Below, piece by piece: positions 1 through 13,870 of a stretch of DNA of 64,000 nt (position 1 is its first letter; each line of letters starts with the position of its first letter). Where the stretch lies: assembly GCA_023213395.1 (NCBI GenBank), contig CM041465.1, positions 28,093,741-28,157,740 on the forward strand, in the 5' to 3' direction. This stretch comes from Cycas panzhihuaensis (taxonomy: Eukaryota; Cycadophyta). Both the position numbers and the translations under genes were made by a program. Under the pieces are notes generated by a model. The model did no database searches and was not told the DNA's origin. It saw only the letters and a list, made by a program, of their open reading frames with translations.

Positions 1-1231
<1,231 letters not shown>

Positions 1232-1243
1232 GCTCTGATACCA
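1232..1243 (-). promoter_or_regulatory. Primer-binding site, initiator Met tRNA type
   Basis: The minus strand reads TGGTATCAGAGC, the standard plant copia primer-binding sequence. It directly abuts the LTR end at 1244, as expected for a 5' LTR on the minus strand. Confidence 0.85.
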
Positions 1244-1658
1244 TGTTAAAATATGCATGTATGTTTCTAATACCATGCGAAAACATCAAGATCTAAATAC
1301 ATGTACCCTGATTCAAGTATAGTGATCAAAATATTGATAAGAATTCAATATACTAAATAAATGAATAAACAAAATAAGTATACAAAAGCACAGGTGAATT
1401 CGCCACACCGCAGGCTCTCTCTTAGGTAGAGCTTCCATATTAATCACAATCCAACATAAAGTACAAGGATGCATAACAATATTTATATCCATCCACCAAG
1501 ATTACAATGCATTAGGATAGGCCAATTTAATGGCACAAGAGGTGGACCCAACCTTACTATCTAATATGATTTAATTATATCAAGGGTCCATTAATACATT
1601 GTAAATATTAGTTTACATAAAAGAGAAAAAATGGAGGAGATATTACAATTTTTTAACA
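1244..1658 (-). mobile_element. LTR (5' LTR) of a minus-strand copia-type element
   Basis: A 415-bp block bounded by matching inverted ends TGTTAAAA and TTTTAACA, with an initiator-Met primer-binding site adjoining its left edge. This orientation makes it the 5' LTR of an element running leftward, whose interior would lie at 1-1243 and beyond the window. No second LTR copy is visible here, so the target duplication cannot be tested. It is not the LTR of Copia-A to its right: no primer site follows 1658 on the plus strand. Confidence 0.7.
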
Positions 1659-3010
1659 TCGATCCTCTTTAAAAAAAAATTATAAGAGGTAGTCTTTGCC
1701 ATTTTACTTATATTATGTGATTTAGGAGTCTATTTTTCAAATGGTTAGATCCATCGAAAAGATGGTCCAGTGATCTTTGTACTAAAGTGAGTTTCATTAT
1801 GATCTAAAACTATTTTATAGGTGTTTGAGGTTGCTAAAGTTTGCCCTTTTATTTGACCTAAGTTTGAGCTCTTTTCATTATTTTTTAGCTCTTTAACAAT
1901 TCTATTCAAGCATATTTATATCTTATTGAGAACCTAATCTACTTTTGGGTAATTTCACTTGGTTTTTTTAGGCTTACATATGAGTTTTAGCAAAATATTG
2001 AGAAGTTTTGATTCTTAAAAGAAAAGACAATAATTGGATGCCATTTCACACACAAAGAGCTCTCCAACCCTTACATCACTTTATGTTAAGGCTTCTATTT
2101 CACTTTAATTTATTTTTAGCTCATTCCTTTTTAATTTAAAGCTCAAATTAATCTCATTTAGCTCATTCAAAGGTTAATTTACTTCATTATTAAATCTTAT
2201 TTTCAAAGTTTATTTAAGGTTCCTCTATTGCACTGCAAAAGCTTACTTAGAGTGTATTTTATTACATCTTAAAAGTTCATTTAAAGGCTTTTTAATTTCC
2301 TTTTCATTTCATATTATTTTAGAGTATATTTGTATCAATTAGAAGGATCATTTATTTCATATTCATTTCATTTTAAAATGGATTATTTCATTTTATTTTA
2401 AAGTTATTTTCATTTGATATTAAGAAGGAACCTTATTTACTAAACAAGACCACATATAAAATAAATTTTTCACATTTAAAAATATAAATTTGTAAAAGAA
2501 CACCCTATTTCTAGCATTGCAAGGGGAATAGTTAAGACCCATAAAGTTACCACCCTGCATACACCCTTGTCCTACTCATATTGGATTAGTAACATCATTG
2601 GCTATTAGATGTATATGGTGGTAGGCTGAGGTGGAGTAAACCTATCTTTTTGAGTTTACAGACTAGGCTAGACCTAGGGAGGTGAGTGCCTTCGTTTATA
2701 AAGCCATCACCACTAGATTTGTCACTAGGCATGAGTTTGACATAGGTGGATAAACAAGTTAGGGGGGTCTTGTACCTTCTCTATAACTTACATACTAAGG
2801 TATATAGAGCTTAGTACTCATATACTAGTATATTGGGTCCCTGATTTACCACTTATAGGTAGGCACTATTAGAAAGAATAGTAATCAAAGGCTTCCTTAA
2901 AGCCTATCAACCTTTTAGATAATAAGACACATTATTTTAAAACTATACTTTAGGAAACATTTAAATAAAACTCTATTTTAAAACATAATATCTATAAGTT
3001 TTAGGAACAT
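1659..3010 (+). other. Probable 5' leader of Copia-A, no gene
   Basis: T-rich, stop-filled sequence without recognisable coding. Its right part (about 2440-2840) matches, in inverted orientation, the pre-gag leader of Copia-B, so it is best read as the untranslated leader of Copia-A. The 5' LTR of Copia-A is not recognisable: no copy of the sequence at 17638-17860 is found here. Confidence 0.5.
2440..2840 (+). repeat. Leader block shared with Copia-B (inverted copy at 24470-24960)
   Basis: Several landmarks match the reverse complement of 24470-24960 in the same order: TAAGACCCATAAAGTTACCA, GGTAGG(C/T)TGAG, GGCTAGACCTAG and ACTAGTATAT. Similarity is clearly homologous but diverged. In both copies the block lies 150-200 bp upstream of a gag start. 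Confidence 0.75.
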
Positions 3011-4268
3011 GATTATTCCCAAGTTTGATGGATTAAATATTTTGAATTAGAGTAGGAGGATGAGATCCATCCTCATTGTTAAAGATATATGGGGTATTGA
3101 GAAAATAGGGTATACAAAACTTAGTCAAATTTCCACTGAAGCAAAAAAGTAAGCATTCAAAGAGTGTGTAAAGGATAATGAAGCTTTAGCCTTGATATTT
3201 ATTCCTTAGAAGACCACATCTTTCTAAGGGTTAGTGAGGCATCAAAGTCTAAAGAGGTATGGGATATATTACAACTTATCTATAAGGGTGTAGCCTCATC
3301 TAAACTTCAAACATTGTGGAGCAAATCTGAAAACTAGAGGATAATGCCAATGAGTCTATTAATGAATTCATAACAAAAGTCTAAGACCTTATGAATCAAA
3401 TGAGATCTGTTGGTAAGACCCTTACTGAACAAAGGGTTATTGAAGGGATACTTAGGTATGCTCATGAAGTCAAAAGGTTTGAGATGGTAGCAACAAGTAT
3501 AGAAGTCTCTAAAGACTTAAGTACATTAAAGATTAAATAATTGAGTGCCATGTTAATGGTTATTAAAGAGAAGAAAATAACAAATGAATCTTTAAAATAT
3601 GCCTTTTCAACTAAGGAGAGGATCAAGTCTAATTCCCAAGCTAAAAATTCAAGATTAAGGAACGAATCCCTAAGGGGGAGAAACAAAAATCTTAGATAAG
3701 AGATACATAAAGAGCATTAACCAAGATACCAAGCTCCCTATCAAAGTAATCAAGGAGATAATCAAAGATATTTTAGTCAACTAAGATATCAAAGTCAAGA
3801 GACACATCAAGAAGAAAGCTATTGTTGTCAAAATTTTCAAGGTCATAACAGTTGTCAAAGGCTCAATTTTAATTATCCAAGTAATAGACAAAGGGATAAT
3901 TAAGGTCCATACTTGGAAATAGGAAGGACATCCTCCATTAATAGAGGAAAGCCTAGAAGTAAGAGTCTTAGTCAAAGAGGAAGGGATCTAATATGTTGTA
4001 CATTTTGTCACAAAGTTAGCCATACTAAAGATAGGTGATTTGCTAAGAATAACCCTCTTACAAGGGGTAATGCTAATGCAGTTGTTAAAACTAGAGAGAA
4101 TGAATGCCTATTCTTATCAAGCTTTGTTTTCCATGAGAAGGAACAAGATTATAAGTATACAGACTTTAGTTGCTCCACACATATGACCTATAAAGAAGAA
4201 ATGTTTCAAACCATTAACAGGATTAGGAAGGACACAATTATGTTTAGTGATGACACATCACATAAATC
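3011..4268 (+). pseudogene. Copia-A gag and start of protease, interrupted by Copia-N
   Basis: The ATG at 3011 opens MIIPKFDGLN, the usual start of copia Gag, which forms the nucleocapsid of the virus-like particle. The next part resembles the capsid domain (MRSILIVKDIWGI). A single CCHC zinc knuckle lies at 3997-4038 (CTFCHKVSHTKDR), but its last Cys codon is TGA. The protease begins at about 4150; its active site near 4162 reads DFSCSTHMT instead of the usual DSGxSxHMT. The frame contains several TAG/TAA codons. The gene stops at 4268, where Copia-N is inserted, and resumes at 9504. Assignment to copia is firm; the lineage is not determined. Confidence 0.8.
4264..4268. repeat. Target-site duplication of Copia-N, left copy (AAATC)
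   Basis: Five bases immediately left of the Copia-N LTR. The right copy, GAATC at 9499-9503, differs by one transition. Confidence 0.8.
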
Positions 4269-4466
4269 TATTAAGAATAGGACTTCTCAAATTGATAAGG
4301 AAGAAAACTCTCTTGATTATTGAGGGAGGAAATCCTCCTTTTATACATCAGACTTTATCATTATTACATGATTATTACATCAAATATGTAGTTTAAATAT
4401 AATGAGACTTTAATTGCATTACCCCTCTTCTTTAATACTCTTAAGATAAAACATTATATCCTAATA
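4269..4466 (-). repeat. Copia-N 3' LTR
   Basis: 198 bp, aligned end to end with 9301-9498. A minus-strand polypurine tract (AAGAGAGG, about 4467-4475) adjoins it. Confidence 0.88.
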
Positions 4467-7400
4467 ACCTCTCTTAATGTTTTATCCTTTTTAGTCCTAT
4501 TCTTTCCCTCATAATTCAAAACTTGTCTCTCCCAATAGATTTTGTTAGAATATCTACAACCTGACTTGTTGTGGGATAATATATCAAACCAATTTCCTTA
4601 CTTTGCACCTTTTCTGAATGAAATGATCATGTACTTCTATGTGTTTTATATTTGCATGTAGAATGGGATTTTTAGTTAACTTTATTATGTTTTGATTATC
4701 ACAAAATAATGTTATTGGTTCTTATTGTAGTTGATTCATATCCATAAGTAGTTGCCTGAGCCATAGTCCCTCACAGGTTGTGCTAACTACTGACTTATAT
4801 TCTACTTTGATTTATGAAAGAGCAATTATTAGTTGATTTTTATTGCACCATGAAATGATAGCTGAACCCAAGAAAAATAGTACCCACTAGTATGTTTCCT
4901 TATCTCTTTGTCTCCTACCTAGTTAGATTCATAATATCTAATTAATTGAGTTGACTTCTCCTTGTTGTATACCATCTTTAAATCTATAGTGCCTTTTAGA
5001 TAGTTGAGTATCCTTTTTATTGCCTTCTAATGCTTTACTTTTAGCTCCTACATGTATCTAGAAACCAAACCTACTAAATGTGAGATATTAGGTCTTATGG
5101 TAGTGAGGTAAATAACACTTCTAATTAGTTATCTGTAAAAAGTATAATCAACTAAAGATTCACCTTCATCTAGGAGTATATTACAATTCACCTCTATAAG
5201 GGTTACACATTCATTATAGTTCTCCATCTAAAATTTAACCAAAAAATCTCTAATATATTTGCCTTATGAGAGTGTAATGGACTCTTCATTTTGATCAATC
5301 TCTATTCCTAGATAGTAGTTCAAAGAATCTAGATATGTCATTTCAAAAAAAAATTCCAACTAGCTCTTTATATTTGAGATGGACTTGGTGTCATCTCCTG
5401 TAAGAATCATGTCATCAATATAAATGATAATGATTGAGATTTTTCTGTCATTTCTTATTATATAAGGTTAGAATTAGAACCACATCTTTAGAAGCCATTT
5501 TGGGAAAGATTTTTATTCAGCTTAGCATGTCATGCTTCAGGGGCTTGTTTCAATCTATATAATGCCTTTTTGAGTTTACATACTAGATGTTTCTATCCTA
5601 TCTAGATATAGCCTTCTAGTTGCTATATATAGACTTATTTCTCTAGATCTCCATTTAAAAAGGAACTTTTGACATCCAGCTAGTAAATTTTCCAATTATT
5701 TTGAGCCTCCAATGCTATCACTATTTAGATTATATTCATTTTAGCCATAATTGAGAATGTCTGATCAAAGTTTATGTCGATAGTCTAAGTGTATCCATTT
5801 TCCATAAGTCCTGATTTCAATTTTTCTATTTTCCCATTCGCATCTTCTTTTACCTTATATACCCACTTGTAATTGACTACTAGTTTATTTGGAGGTAGTT
5901 CTACCAGGTCCCAAGTTTGATTTTTTATAATAGCATCCATTTTTACATCCATGATCATTCTCCACTCTACATGCTCCTTTTCTTCTTTAAATGATTATGG
6001 CTATAGTCTATTGAATACTACTTGATGTTGTCGACTCCTAGTTCTATGTGGCAACATATTTCCTCTTACTTATTGCATGGTTTTAATGTACCATTTTGAT
6101 ACCTTTCTATGTTTCTTTGGTACCTCTGTAGATGATTCTTTTGATGACAATTCTTGTTTAGAGTGAGGAGTAGGTTCAGGCTCATCCAATTTATTTTATA
6201 TAGTTACTCCTAGTTCTTCAACAAGAAATTCTTTCTAAGGCTCAATTCTAGATACTTCTTCAATTATTTGTATAAGTGATTTATCCTCTAAAGGAATTTC
6301 TTCATTAAAGACTACATCTCTACTTACATAGATTTTATTAGTCTTAGAATCTATGCATTTGTGTGCCTTTGAAGTTTTACTGTAACCAACCATAATATAT
6401 TCTATGCATTTTAAATTAAGTTTTATTCTATTTTTATATGGAATATGTACAAGGACCTAGCAACCAAAAATTTTTAAGTTACTTACATCAAACTTCCTTC
6501 ATGTCCATGCTTCTTTAAGTATTATTTATTACAATGTTATGGTTGAACTTTGATTGATTAAATAATAGGCTATGCTTACTGCTTCTGCCGAGTAAGTTCT
6601 TAAAATTTGTTTTCCATGAATCATATTATTTTCTATTTCCATTATGGTTTTATTCTTTTATTCAGCAATGCCATTCAACTAAGTGATATATGGGGTTATA
6701 AACTATCTTTGTATACCTTTGATTTTGTAGAAGTCATAAAATTCTTTTGAGATATATTCCCCTCTATTGTTAGACTTGATATATTTAATTTTACTTCCTA
6801 TCTCTAACTCTACCTCGGCTTTGAATTCCCTAAAAGTGTCAAATACATTTAACTTATTATAAATGAAGTACATACATACCTTCCAAGTGAAATCATAAAT
6901 AAAAGTTAGGAAATATCTAGAACCATTTATGGATAAGGGTATCAAAGGACCACACAAGTCTGTGTGTATTAGCTTTAATTTTTTTTTAGAATATCATTCA
7001 TTGGTTTTGAAAGGAAAATAATGTTGTTTTCCACATTGATATCCTTTGTAAACAAAATGCTCTGAGGAAATAGAGGGAAGTCCATTCACTACATTGTTAT
7101 TTTCTATCATTTCTAATTTATCTATGGAAAGATGTCCATACTTCAAATGCCACACTTTATTATTAGAATTAAAATTTATAGTAGAGAATGGTTTTACATC
7201 CATATTTGAGAAATGGACAACAGTTTATACAGGTCATTGTACTTCACCCCTTTAGTAATGATTGTACCTCTAGTTTTTATGTCTAATATATGACACATGC
7301 CTTTTTCATAAAAAATGGTTCTTAAGCCCTTATTACTTAGTTGAGACACTAATAAGAGGTTTATTTTGAGCCCAGGTATAAAGAGTACATTACTAATTTT

Positions 7401-7600
7401 CTTTACATAGTCATGTAGATTAATAGCAATGGTTCATACTCCTTTAATGTTTAAAATATACTTGTCTCCTAACTTGATTGATTTTGAGGAATAGGTTTTA
7501 ATAGACTCAAACCAATCCTTTCTACTTGTCATATGTTGTGATGCTCCTGAGTCAATGTACCATGCATCTACATCTTAAAGGCTAGTTGACAAAGCTAGAA
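4467..7600 (-). pseudogene. Copia-N pol: protease, integrase, RT, RNase H
   Basis: Read leftward. The protease active site at about 7521-7563 is intact (WYIDSGASQHMTS). The pre-integrase zinc region is at 6994-7203 (VWHLKYGHLSIDKL, then CGKQH). The integrase core is at 6703-6957 (GSRYFLTFIYDFT and NNRGEYISKEF, where the expected catalytic D has become N). The RT has a YIDDMILTGDD polymerase motif at about 5395-5430. The RNase H occupies roughly 4480-5200. Frames are broken by many TAG, TAA and TGA codons, so no product is possible. The protein most resembles Copia-I in this window. Confidence 0.85.
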
Positions 7601-8548
7601 TGAAAGTAATTTCTCCTTCCCTTTCCTCTAATTATTCTTTTCTATAGTTTCTGGTTGGTCTCATCCCTCTTTGAATCTCTTCTCTTTATTGACAACACTG
7701 ATATAGATAATATCATGATTGTCCACAGTGACAACAAACATCAAACATGTAGTATTAGCTTGAAAAGAATCTAGGCTTACTATAGTTAAAGTAGACATGA
7801 GCATCACTTAAAGGATATATATGATTGCATCCTCTATTTTCTGGCCATCTTCCTCATGAAGGAGTCTTAGATCTGGGTGTACATCCTCTTCTTTTGAACC
7901 ATCCTCTTCCTCTTAGTCCTTCTATATTTAACTTTATCATAAAGGCATCTTCAATTTCATCTTCATACCTTCTGTTCCTTTGCTCCTATCTCAATAGCAT
8001 ACTGGTCAGTTTATTAAGAGACATTTCTTTAATTATCCTAATGTTTGTTATTGTATTGATGGTTACATTGAAATCCTTTGGAAGTTTTCCTACTACCATT
8101 TCAACAGTCTCTTTCTTTGAGATAATTTCCCTAGTATTAAGGAGTTCATTCTAGATAGTAGTGGTCTTATGAATAAAGCCTACTATTATTTTTGTTTCTT
8201 TCATAGCTAATTTAAATAACTCTTCTTTTAGAGTTATAACTCTTAGTCTATTCTTTTGAGTATAAAGATATTCAAGGGTCTTCTAAATTTGGGAGAAAGA
8301 ATTGGTTTTGTCAATGTATATTAATAAATAATTATAGATTGATAATTTTAGGGTTATTGCTCCTACACTATTCCTTTCATTACAATTTTTTGAGCAACTC
8401 CATTAGTCTCAAGTATTTTTTCTTCCCTAATGGTCAATTCACAGGCATTTTTGGCATGCAACAAGGCTTCTATTTTAATTCTGCACACATGGTTATTATT
8501 CCCAATTAGTTTATCTATGTCACTAAGGCCCAAAATTGAAGATGCCAT
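7601..8548 (-). pseudogene. Copia-N gag
   Basis: Starts at an ATG whose complement lies at 8546-8548 (MASSILGLSDIDKL, followed by a IKIEALLHAKN motif) and is the counterpart of the Copia-I Gag start (MVTSMLALSDGNKL, IKIETLLRAKN). A damaged CCHC knuckle is visible at about 7696-7737 (CCHCGQS followed by a stop, then a Tyr where His is expected). The frame is broken by several stops. Confidence 0.75.
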
Positions 8549-9300
8549 GATTAAACTAAGTTAAGAATAGATCTAAGAAGTTAGGTAGCATTAAAATAAG
8601 GATATCTACAAGACTAATATCTGAGAATAGGCTCTGTCTGTGTGGTTATATAGATTTTCATATAGAAATCGAAGGGTATGAAATCAAACAAAAACTATCT
8701 TAAAAGTTAGATCTTCACCTAAGGACTCCAGATTTGTAATTATTTTCTAAAAAATCCTTGAGTATTTTGAAAAAATAGGCTTGAAAATAAGAAATAAATA
8801 GTGAAGGTTTTAACAAAAACTCTCAAATCTCTTTGAATCTTGAATAGTAGATAATGAAAGTGGATTTAAATGCTTAGAGATAGAGAATATAATAGATTTG
8901 ATTAGGTTTTACCTAGATTTTAGTCAAATCTGATAAGAAATCTATGACTTTTCTTCTAAACCTACACAACTAAAGAAAGAGGGAAAAGACCTCCAAAATG
9001 GCTCTAAATGCTTTCACACTAGAAGAGAAAGATGATGTCTATACTGAGATAGTTCTACAAACCAAGTTTCATCAAAATCTAAGCAAGTCAAAAAATTTAT
9101 GACCATATAAGTTGATATAGGTCTGTACAGGGCCATATAGTTAATAAATTTAGTAGACTATATTTTCTTCTAAGAGAGAAGGCTTTATCCTTTGACCTAC
9201 TTAAGTCTTAAGTTAATCTGGCTTCATTTTGACTTTGAATCCTTATTATAATCTTCTAGGTCTTCTCTTTAGCTAGTCAGGTAGGTCTGCTTTAAGACCA
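8549..9300 (-). other. Copia-N 5' leader with decayed primer-binding site
   Basis: No coding motif. At 9289-9300 the minus strand reads TGGTCTTAAAGC, in the place where TGGTATCAGAGC is expected next to the LTR end. Confidence 0.6.
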
Positions 9301-9498
9301 TTTTAAGAATAAGACTTCTTAAATTAATGAGGAAGAAAACTCTATTAATTATTGAGGGAGGAAATCCTCCTTTTATACATTAGACTTTGCAACCATTGCA
9401 TGATTATTACATCAAATATGTAGTTTAAATATAATGAAGGTTTAATCACATTACCCCTCTTATTTAATATTCATAGGATATAATATTATATTATAATA
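9301..9498 (-). repeat. Copia-N 5' LTR
   Basis: 198 bp, same length as 4269-4466, followed on the right by the target duplication GAATC (9499-9503). Confidence 0.88.
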
Positions 9499-9503
9499 GA
9501 ATC
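9499..9503. repeat. Target-site duplication of Copia-N, right copy (GAATC)
   Basis: Pairs with AAATC at 4264-4268 with one transition. Confidence 0.8.
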
Positions 9504-11959
9504 TAATGGAAGGGGTAAATTTATCATTATGAAAGATTTAGGCGAAAAGAGATATCATGATGACGTTCTCAACATTCTAGCTCTAAAGAAAATTCTTCTA
9601 TCTATGGGATAGATGATGGAATAGGACTATAAAGTTATATTTGACAATGGTAAATGCACTATCAAAGACAACATGAAGAACAAAGTTGTTGTTGCAAAAG
9701 GAAAAATTAGTAAAGATAGACTTTTCAAGTTAGTTTTAACTCCTTTGGATAACTATGAATTGAAGATAACAATCAAATTAGATAACGATATATGGCATAA
9801 AAGATTTATCCACCTAAACTATAGAAGCTTAGCCCTTATGAAGAGAATGAATATGGTTGAAGGACTACCACAAATTGAAGCTAATAAGGATATTTGTGAG
9901 GGTTGCCTCTTAGACAAGCAACATAAAGGTAGTTTTCCTAATGGAATCTATACAACAAAAGGGCCACTTCATTTAATCTACAAAGTATTATCTCACCTTC
10001 ATTAATAATTATATAAGAAAAGCATAGGTCTCTTTTCTAAAATTTAAGGCAAATGTATTTTAATGCTTCATAGACTTCAAAACCTTTGCGGAGAAGCAAA
10101 GTAGATATAATATACTTTTCCTATGATCAGATAATGGAGGAGATTTTATTTTAATGAATTTAATGCCTATTATATTTACCATGACATTAGAAGGCAATAT
10201 ATAAACCCTTATACTCTACAAAATAATGGGGTTACTAAATGGAAAAATTACACCATAGTTGAGATGGCTAGGTACATGCTAAAAGATAAGAAGTTGGGAC
10301 ACAAATTTTAGGAAGAAGTTATCTACACTATAATTTATCCCTTAAATAGGTGTATCGCTAAGGCCCTTAGGTGGGTGACACCAGAAGAAGCATGGACTAG
10401 TTATAAACCTAGTATTCATCACTTGAGAATTTTTAGATGCCTAGTGTATACCCATGTTCCTTAAGAAAAAAGGACCAAACTTGATGACAAGAGCACTAAG
10501 TGCATATTTTTAGATATAGTGATATGTCAAAATCATATAAGGCATATGATCCTAAGGAAAGAAATGATATGGTTAGTAGAAATGCTGTGTTTAAAGAGGA
10601 TGACTACTATCACTCAAATTATATCCAAGACAAAGGCAAGAATGTTATGATTAACTTTGATTCATCTCCTAGGTCCACATGTATGCCATCTAGATAAGAT
10701 TCAAGGAAAAATGTTGGTGTATCAAGGTCAAGTGATGAGGGAACCTCCTCTTAATATTAAAGGTTTTCCAAATGGATTCAAAGAACCCATGACTTGGACA
10801 ACATATTAGACAATAATTTTGATAAGAGATCTACTCATTCAGATTGGGTTAACTTCACCCTTATAAGTCAAGTAATGAAAATCCATGAGCCTCACACTTT
10901 TGAAGAGGCGAATACTCATGATGAATGGAGAAAAGTTCTGGAAGAAGAATATAACTCTATAATGAAAAATGACACATGAAAACTCATTGATCTTCCTCTT
11001 AACAAAACAACCATTAGAACCAAATGGGTTTATAAGACCAAATTCAGATCTAATAGATCCATTGATAAATATAAATCTAGACTTGTTACCAAAGGACATG
11101 CCCAAAAGGAAGGCATAGATTATAGTAAACCTTTTACTCTATTGCTTGGATGGAGACTATTCATATGATGTTGAGTCTAACTACCCAAAAGGGTTGGAAT
11201 GTTCATCAAATAGATGTTAAAAGCACATTTCTCAAAGGCTACATTGAAGAAAAAATATATGTTCAATAACTATAAGGTTTTAAAGTTAAGGGGGGAGAAA
11301 ATAAAGTGTATAAACTTAAAAATGAACTTTATGGTTTAAAATAAGCACTTAGAGCATGGTGCTCTAGGATAGATAAATACTTTAGAGATCAAGGATTTGA
11401 AAGAACTCAACCAAATCTAAATCTATACATTAAAATTAAAGGAGATTCCATACTAATTATGGGACTTTATGTTGATGATCTTATATATATAGGAAATGAC
11501 TCCTACCTCTCTCAAAAATTTAAGGATAACATGTGTAAAGAATTTAAAATGATAGACTTGGGGTTAATGCATTACTTCCTAATATTGGAAGTTTGGCAAG
11601 ATTATAATGGCATCTTTATCTCCCAAAGGAAATATACCTTGGACTTAATCCAAAAGTTTAAGATGAGTGATTACAAGACTTTATCCATACCAATAGAAGT
11701 TTGTATCAAACTATCCAAACTTGATAATTCTACACCGGTGGATCCTACATTATATAAATAGTTGATTAGGAGCCTAATATACTTTATATCTATATGACCC
11801 AATATCATGCATGCAGTTAGTGTTATGTCAAAATATATGGAAGATCCTAAATCTACCCATTGATAAGTGGATAAATGTAATCTATAATATATAAAGGGAA
11901 CAATAGACTATATACTATATTACAAACCATCATCAAATTTTAGATTTATTAGGTATATA
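9504..11959 (+). pseudogene. Copia-A pol, middle part: protease end, integrase, RT
   Basis: Continuation of the Copia-A gene after the Copia-N insertion. The pre-integrase HHCC region is at about 9797-9910 (IWHKRFIHLN, then CEGCLLDKQH), followed by a decayed integrase core (about 10000-10300; SDNGGDF). The RT starts near 10930 (TKWVYKTKF, KGHAQKEGIDY) with an intact YVDD polymerase motif at 11468-11479. The RNase H has just begun (RYIDS) when Copia-I interrupts at 11960-11964. Stops are frequent and frames shift, so only fragments are open (for example 9673-10005 and 11459-11761). Confidence 0.85.
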
Positions 11960-11964
11960 GATTC
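11960..11964. repeat. Target-site duplication of Copia-I, left copy (GATTC)
   Basis: Exact 5-bp repeat of 17170-17174. In the host element these are the codons of the RNase H motif DS(T/D)WAG. Confidence 0.95.
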
Positions 11965-12182
11965 TGTTAGAGTATAATGTTTTATCCTAGGACATAAGGG
12001 TGTTAAGACATAAATGTGTTAAGACATAAGTCCACCTTAATGAAAGGTAATTAAGTGTTGGACATGTATCATAATTAGGTTTGATAGTTATTAGGCAATC
12101 GAAACATCTCATTGTATATATATATACACATTAAGCATTAATGATCAAGATTCTTTCATTCCTACGAAGGTTGCTCCTAACA
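11965..12182 (+). repeat. Copia-I 5' LTR
   Basis: 218 bp, starts TGTTAGAG and ends CCTAACA, same length as its partner at 16952-17169. Confidence 0.96.
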
Positions 12183-12194
12183 TGGTATCAGAGC
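12183..12194 (+). promoter_or_regulatory. Copia-I primer-binding site
   Basis: TGGTATCAGAGC directly after the LTR, matching the 3' end of initiator Met tRNA. Confidence 0.95.
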
Positions 12195-12865
12195 AGGTTG
12201 CTCTGCCACATCAATCAGATTCTGGAGTTTATAAGTTAAAATGAAGAAATTATTTAGTACTCAAATAAGGAGGCATCTTAACAGAGGATCAAAGGCAAGG
12301 CAAAGACTTTCAGAAATTACAGGAAGTTTCCAAAGGCACCTGTACGGATCTGTACCACCGTACGGCCAAAAATTTTCAAGTACTCAGATTGAGATGAAAC
12401 TTGGCCAGTTTATAGATCAGATCATCCTAAGCATTTCTCTCTTCTAATTCGAATTGATTGAAGACGTTTTCAGGGCGTTTTTGCCCATTTTTAGGTCTAC
12501 GCCGTTTTTACCCTTATAAGTGAATTTTTTTCAAAATTTTCACAGTTTTTCACTCAGATCTTCTTCAAGACTTCATTGCTGGAGTATTATGCCTCTATTT
12601 GAAGTAATTTCATCTAGTATTTCAAAGATTTTTGCCATTTTTCAAGCATTTATCCTTTAAAATGAGGGTGTCGACCATACCCTTTCGAGGGTAGTTTCTC
12701 TCAGATTAATAGACCAAATCAAAAAGTGATTACAGATCTAAACTCCTCGCATTCACAGCTTTCTTTTGAGGTATCATTTATACCCATCCGTACAATTTCT
12801 ATACCATACAGAAATCCATACAAAAGTACAGCCTAGGGCTTCTGAAACCCAGTTTTGAGATTCTC
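12195..12865 (+). other. Copia-I 5' leader
   Basis: No coding motif. The small open frame at 12241-12447 lies here and has no recognisable domain. I take the ATG at 12866 as the gag start because it heads the conserved Gag N terminus. Confidence 0.6.
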
Positions 12866-13870
12866 ATGGTAACTTCTATGCTTGCTTTGTCCGATGGTAA
12901 CAAATTAACTGACAGCAAATATCACATTTAAAAAATTAAAATAGAGACTCTGCTTAGGGCCAAAAATGTGTGGCAAATTGCCATTGGATCTTAGCAAAAG
13001 CTAAAGGAAGCAGGAGCCACTCAAATGAATTGGGAAGAAAGGGATAGTACAGGGGTTATTATACTTAAGTTGTCCATTTCTGATTCACTTCTTGTCTACA
13101 TTGAAAATCTGTACTCCACTACTAGTATATGGTAGTATATGGAGAACATGTATAGTAAAAAAAATAAGGCAAAAATAATAACCCTAAAAGTTGAATTGTT
13201 CAACCTGCAAATGAAAGAGTCTGAAATTATTATAGAATTTCTACATAAAGTAATCTCTTTGAGAAACAGCCTTATTAATGCTGGTGATCCTCTCACTAAA
13301 TGAAATCTGATTGAACTTGTTGTTAGAAAGTTACCTAGATCATTTGATGTCACAATCAATACTATCATAAACTCCAATTAATTGGCAACTATGTCTTTGG
13401 ACTCTTTAACAGGGCTGCTCCTGCAACAAGAACAAAGAAATAAAAGGTATGAAGACACTATAAATCTTGAGGATGCCTTTACATCCAGGTTGAATCTAGG
13501 ATCCTAAGGTCAAAGTAGAGGACGTGGAAGAAATATTGAGTACTATGGCTCAGCACGAGGTCAGCAAGAATTAGGCAGCACATCACGAGGACAGTGGTCA
13601 GATCCAAGAGGAAGAGGAAGAAACATCATATGTTATAGTTGTGGTAAGATAGGTCATTTTGCCAATTCTTGTAAAGCCTTTGATAAATGTTATCATTGTG
13701 GTCAAAGTGGGCATTATTCCTTTTAGTGTACGAAAGTAGATACTCAGAGAGGGAAGAAGCTAATGGGGAATTACAGCAAAAAGCAGACCGATAATAATGA
13801 CCAAGATGAAGAAGAAGTAATAGCCTTTGTCGTCACTCTAACAGTAAGCTTACAAGACAAAGAAGTCTGG
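12866..13870 (+). pseudogene. Copia-I gag with two zinc knuckles
   Basis: Starts MVTSMLALSDGNKL at 12866. The capsid part contains motifs typical of copia Gag, including a leucine-rich stretch at about 13190-13380. Two CCHC knuckles follow at 13629-13733: CYSCGKIGHFANSC and CYHCGQSGHYSF then a stop and Cys; the TAG between them replaces a codon next to the last Cys. Gag packages the RNA into virus-like particles. Further stops are present at the start (for example after KYHI). Two knuckles distinguish it from Copia-A, which has one. Confidence 0.85.

Larger units (their letters stand above)
4269..9498 (-). mobile_element. Copia-N, complete but decayed Ty1/copia element
   Basis: Two 198-bp LTRs (4269-4466 and 9301-9498), a one-mismatch 5-bp duplication, and an interior in the copia order Gag, protease, integrase, RT, RNase H on the minus strand. 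LTRs differ at about 27 sites by eye, so it is older than Copia-I. The terminal dinucleotides are mutated (TA for TG/CA at some ends). It interrupts the protease of Copia-A. Its LTR start and Gag resemble those of Copia-I, so the two belong to related families. Confidence 0.9.

Noticed and set aside
1244-1658. 5' LTR of Copia-A
   Set aside because: The primer-binding site adjoins its left edge on the minus strand, so it belongs to a leftward element; sequence differs from the Copia-A 3' LTR.
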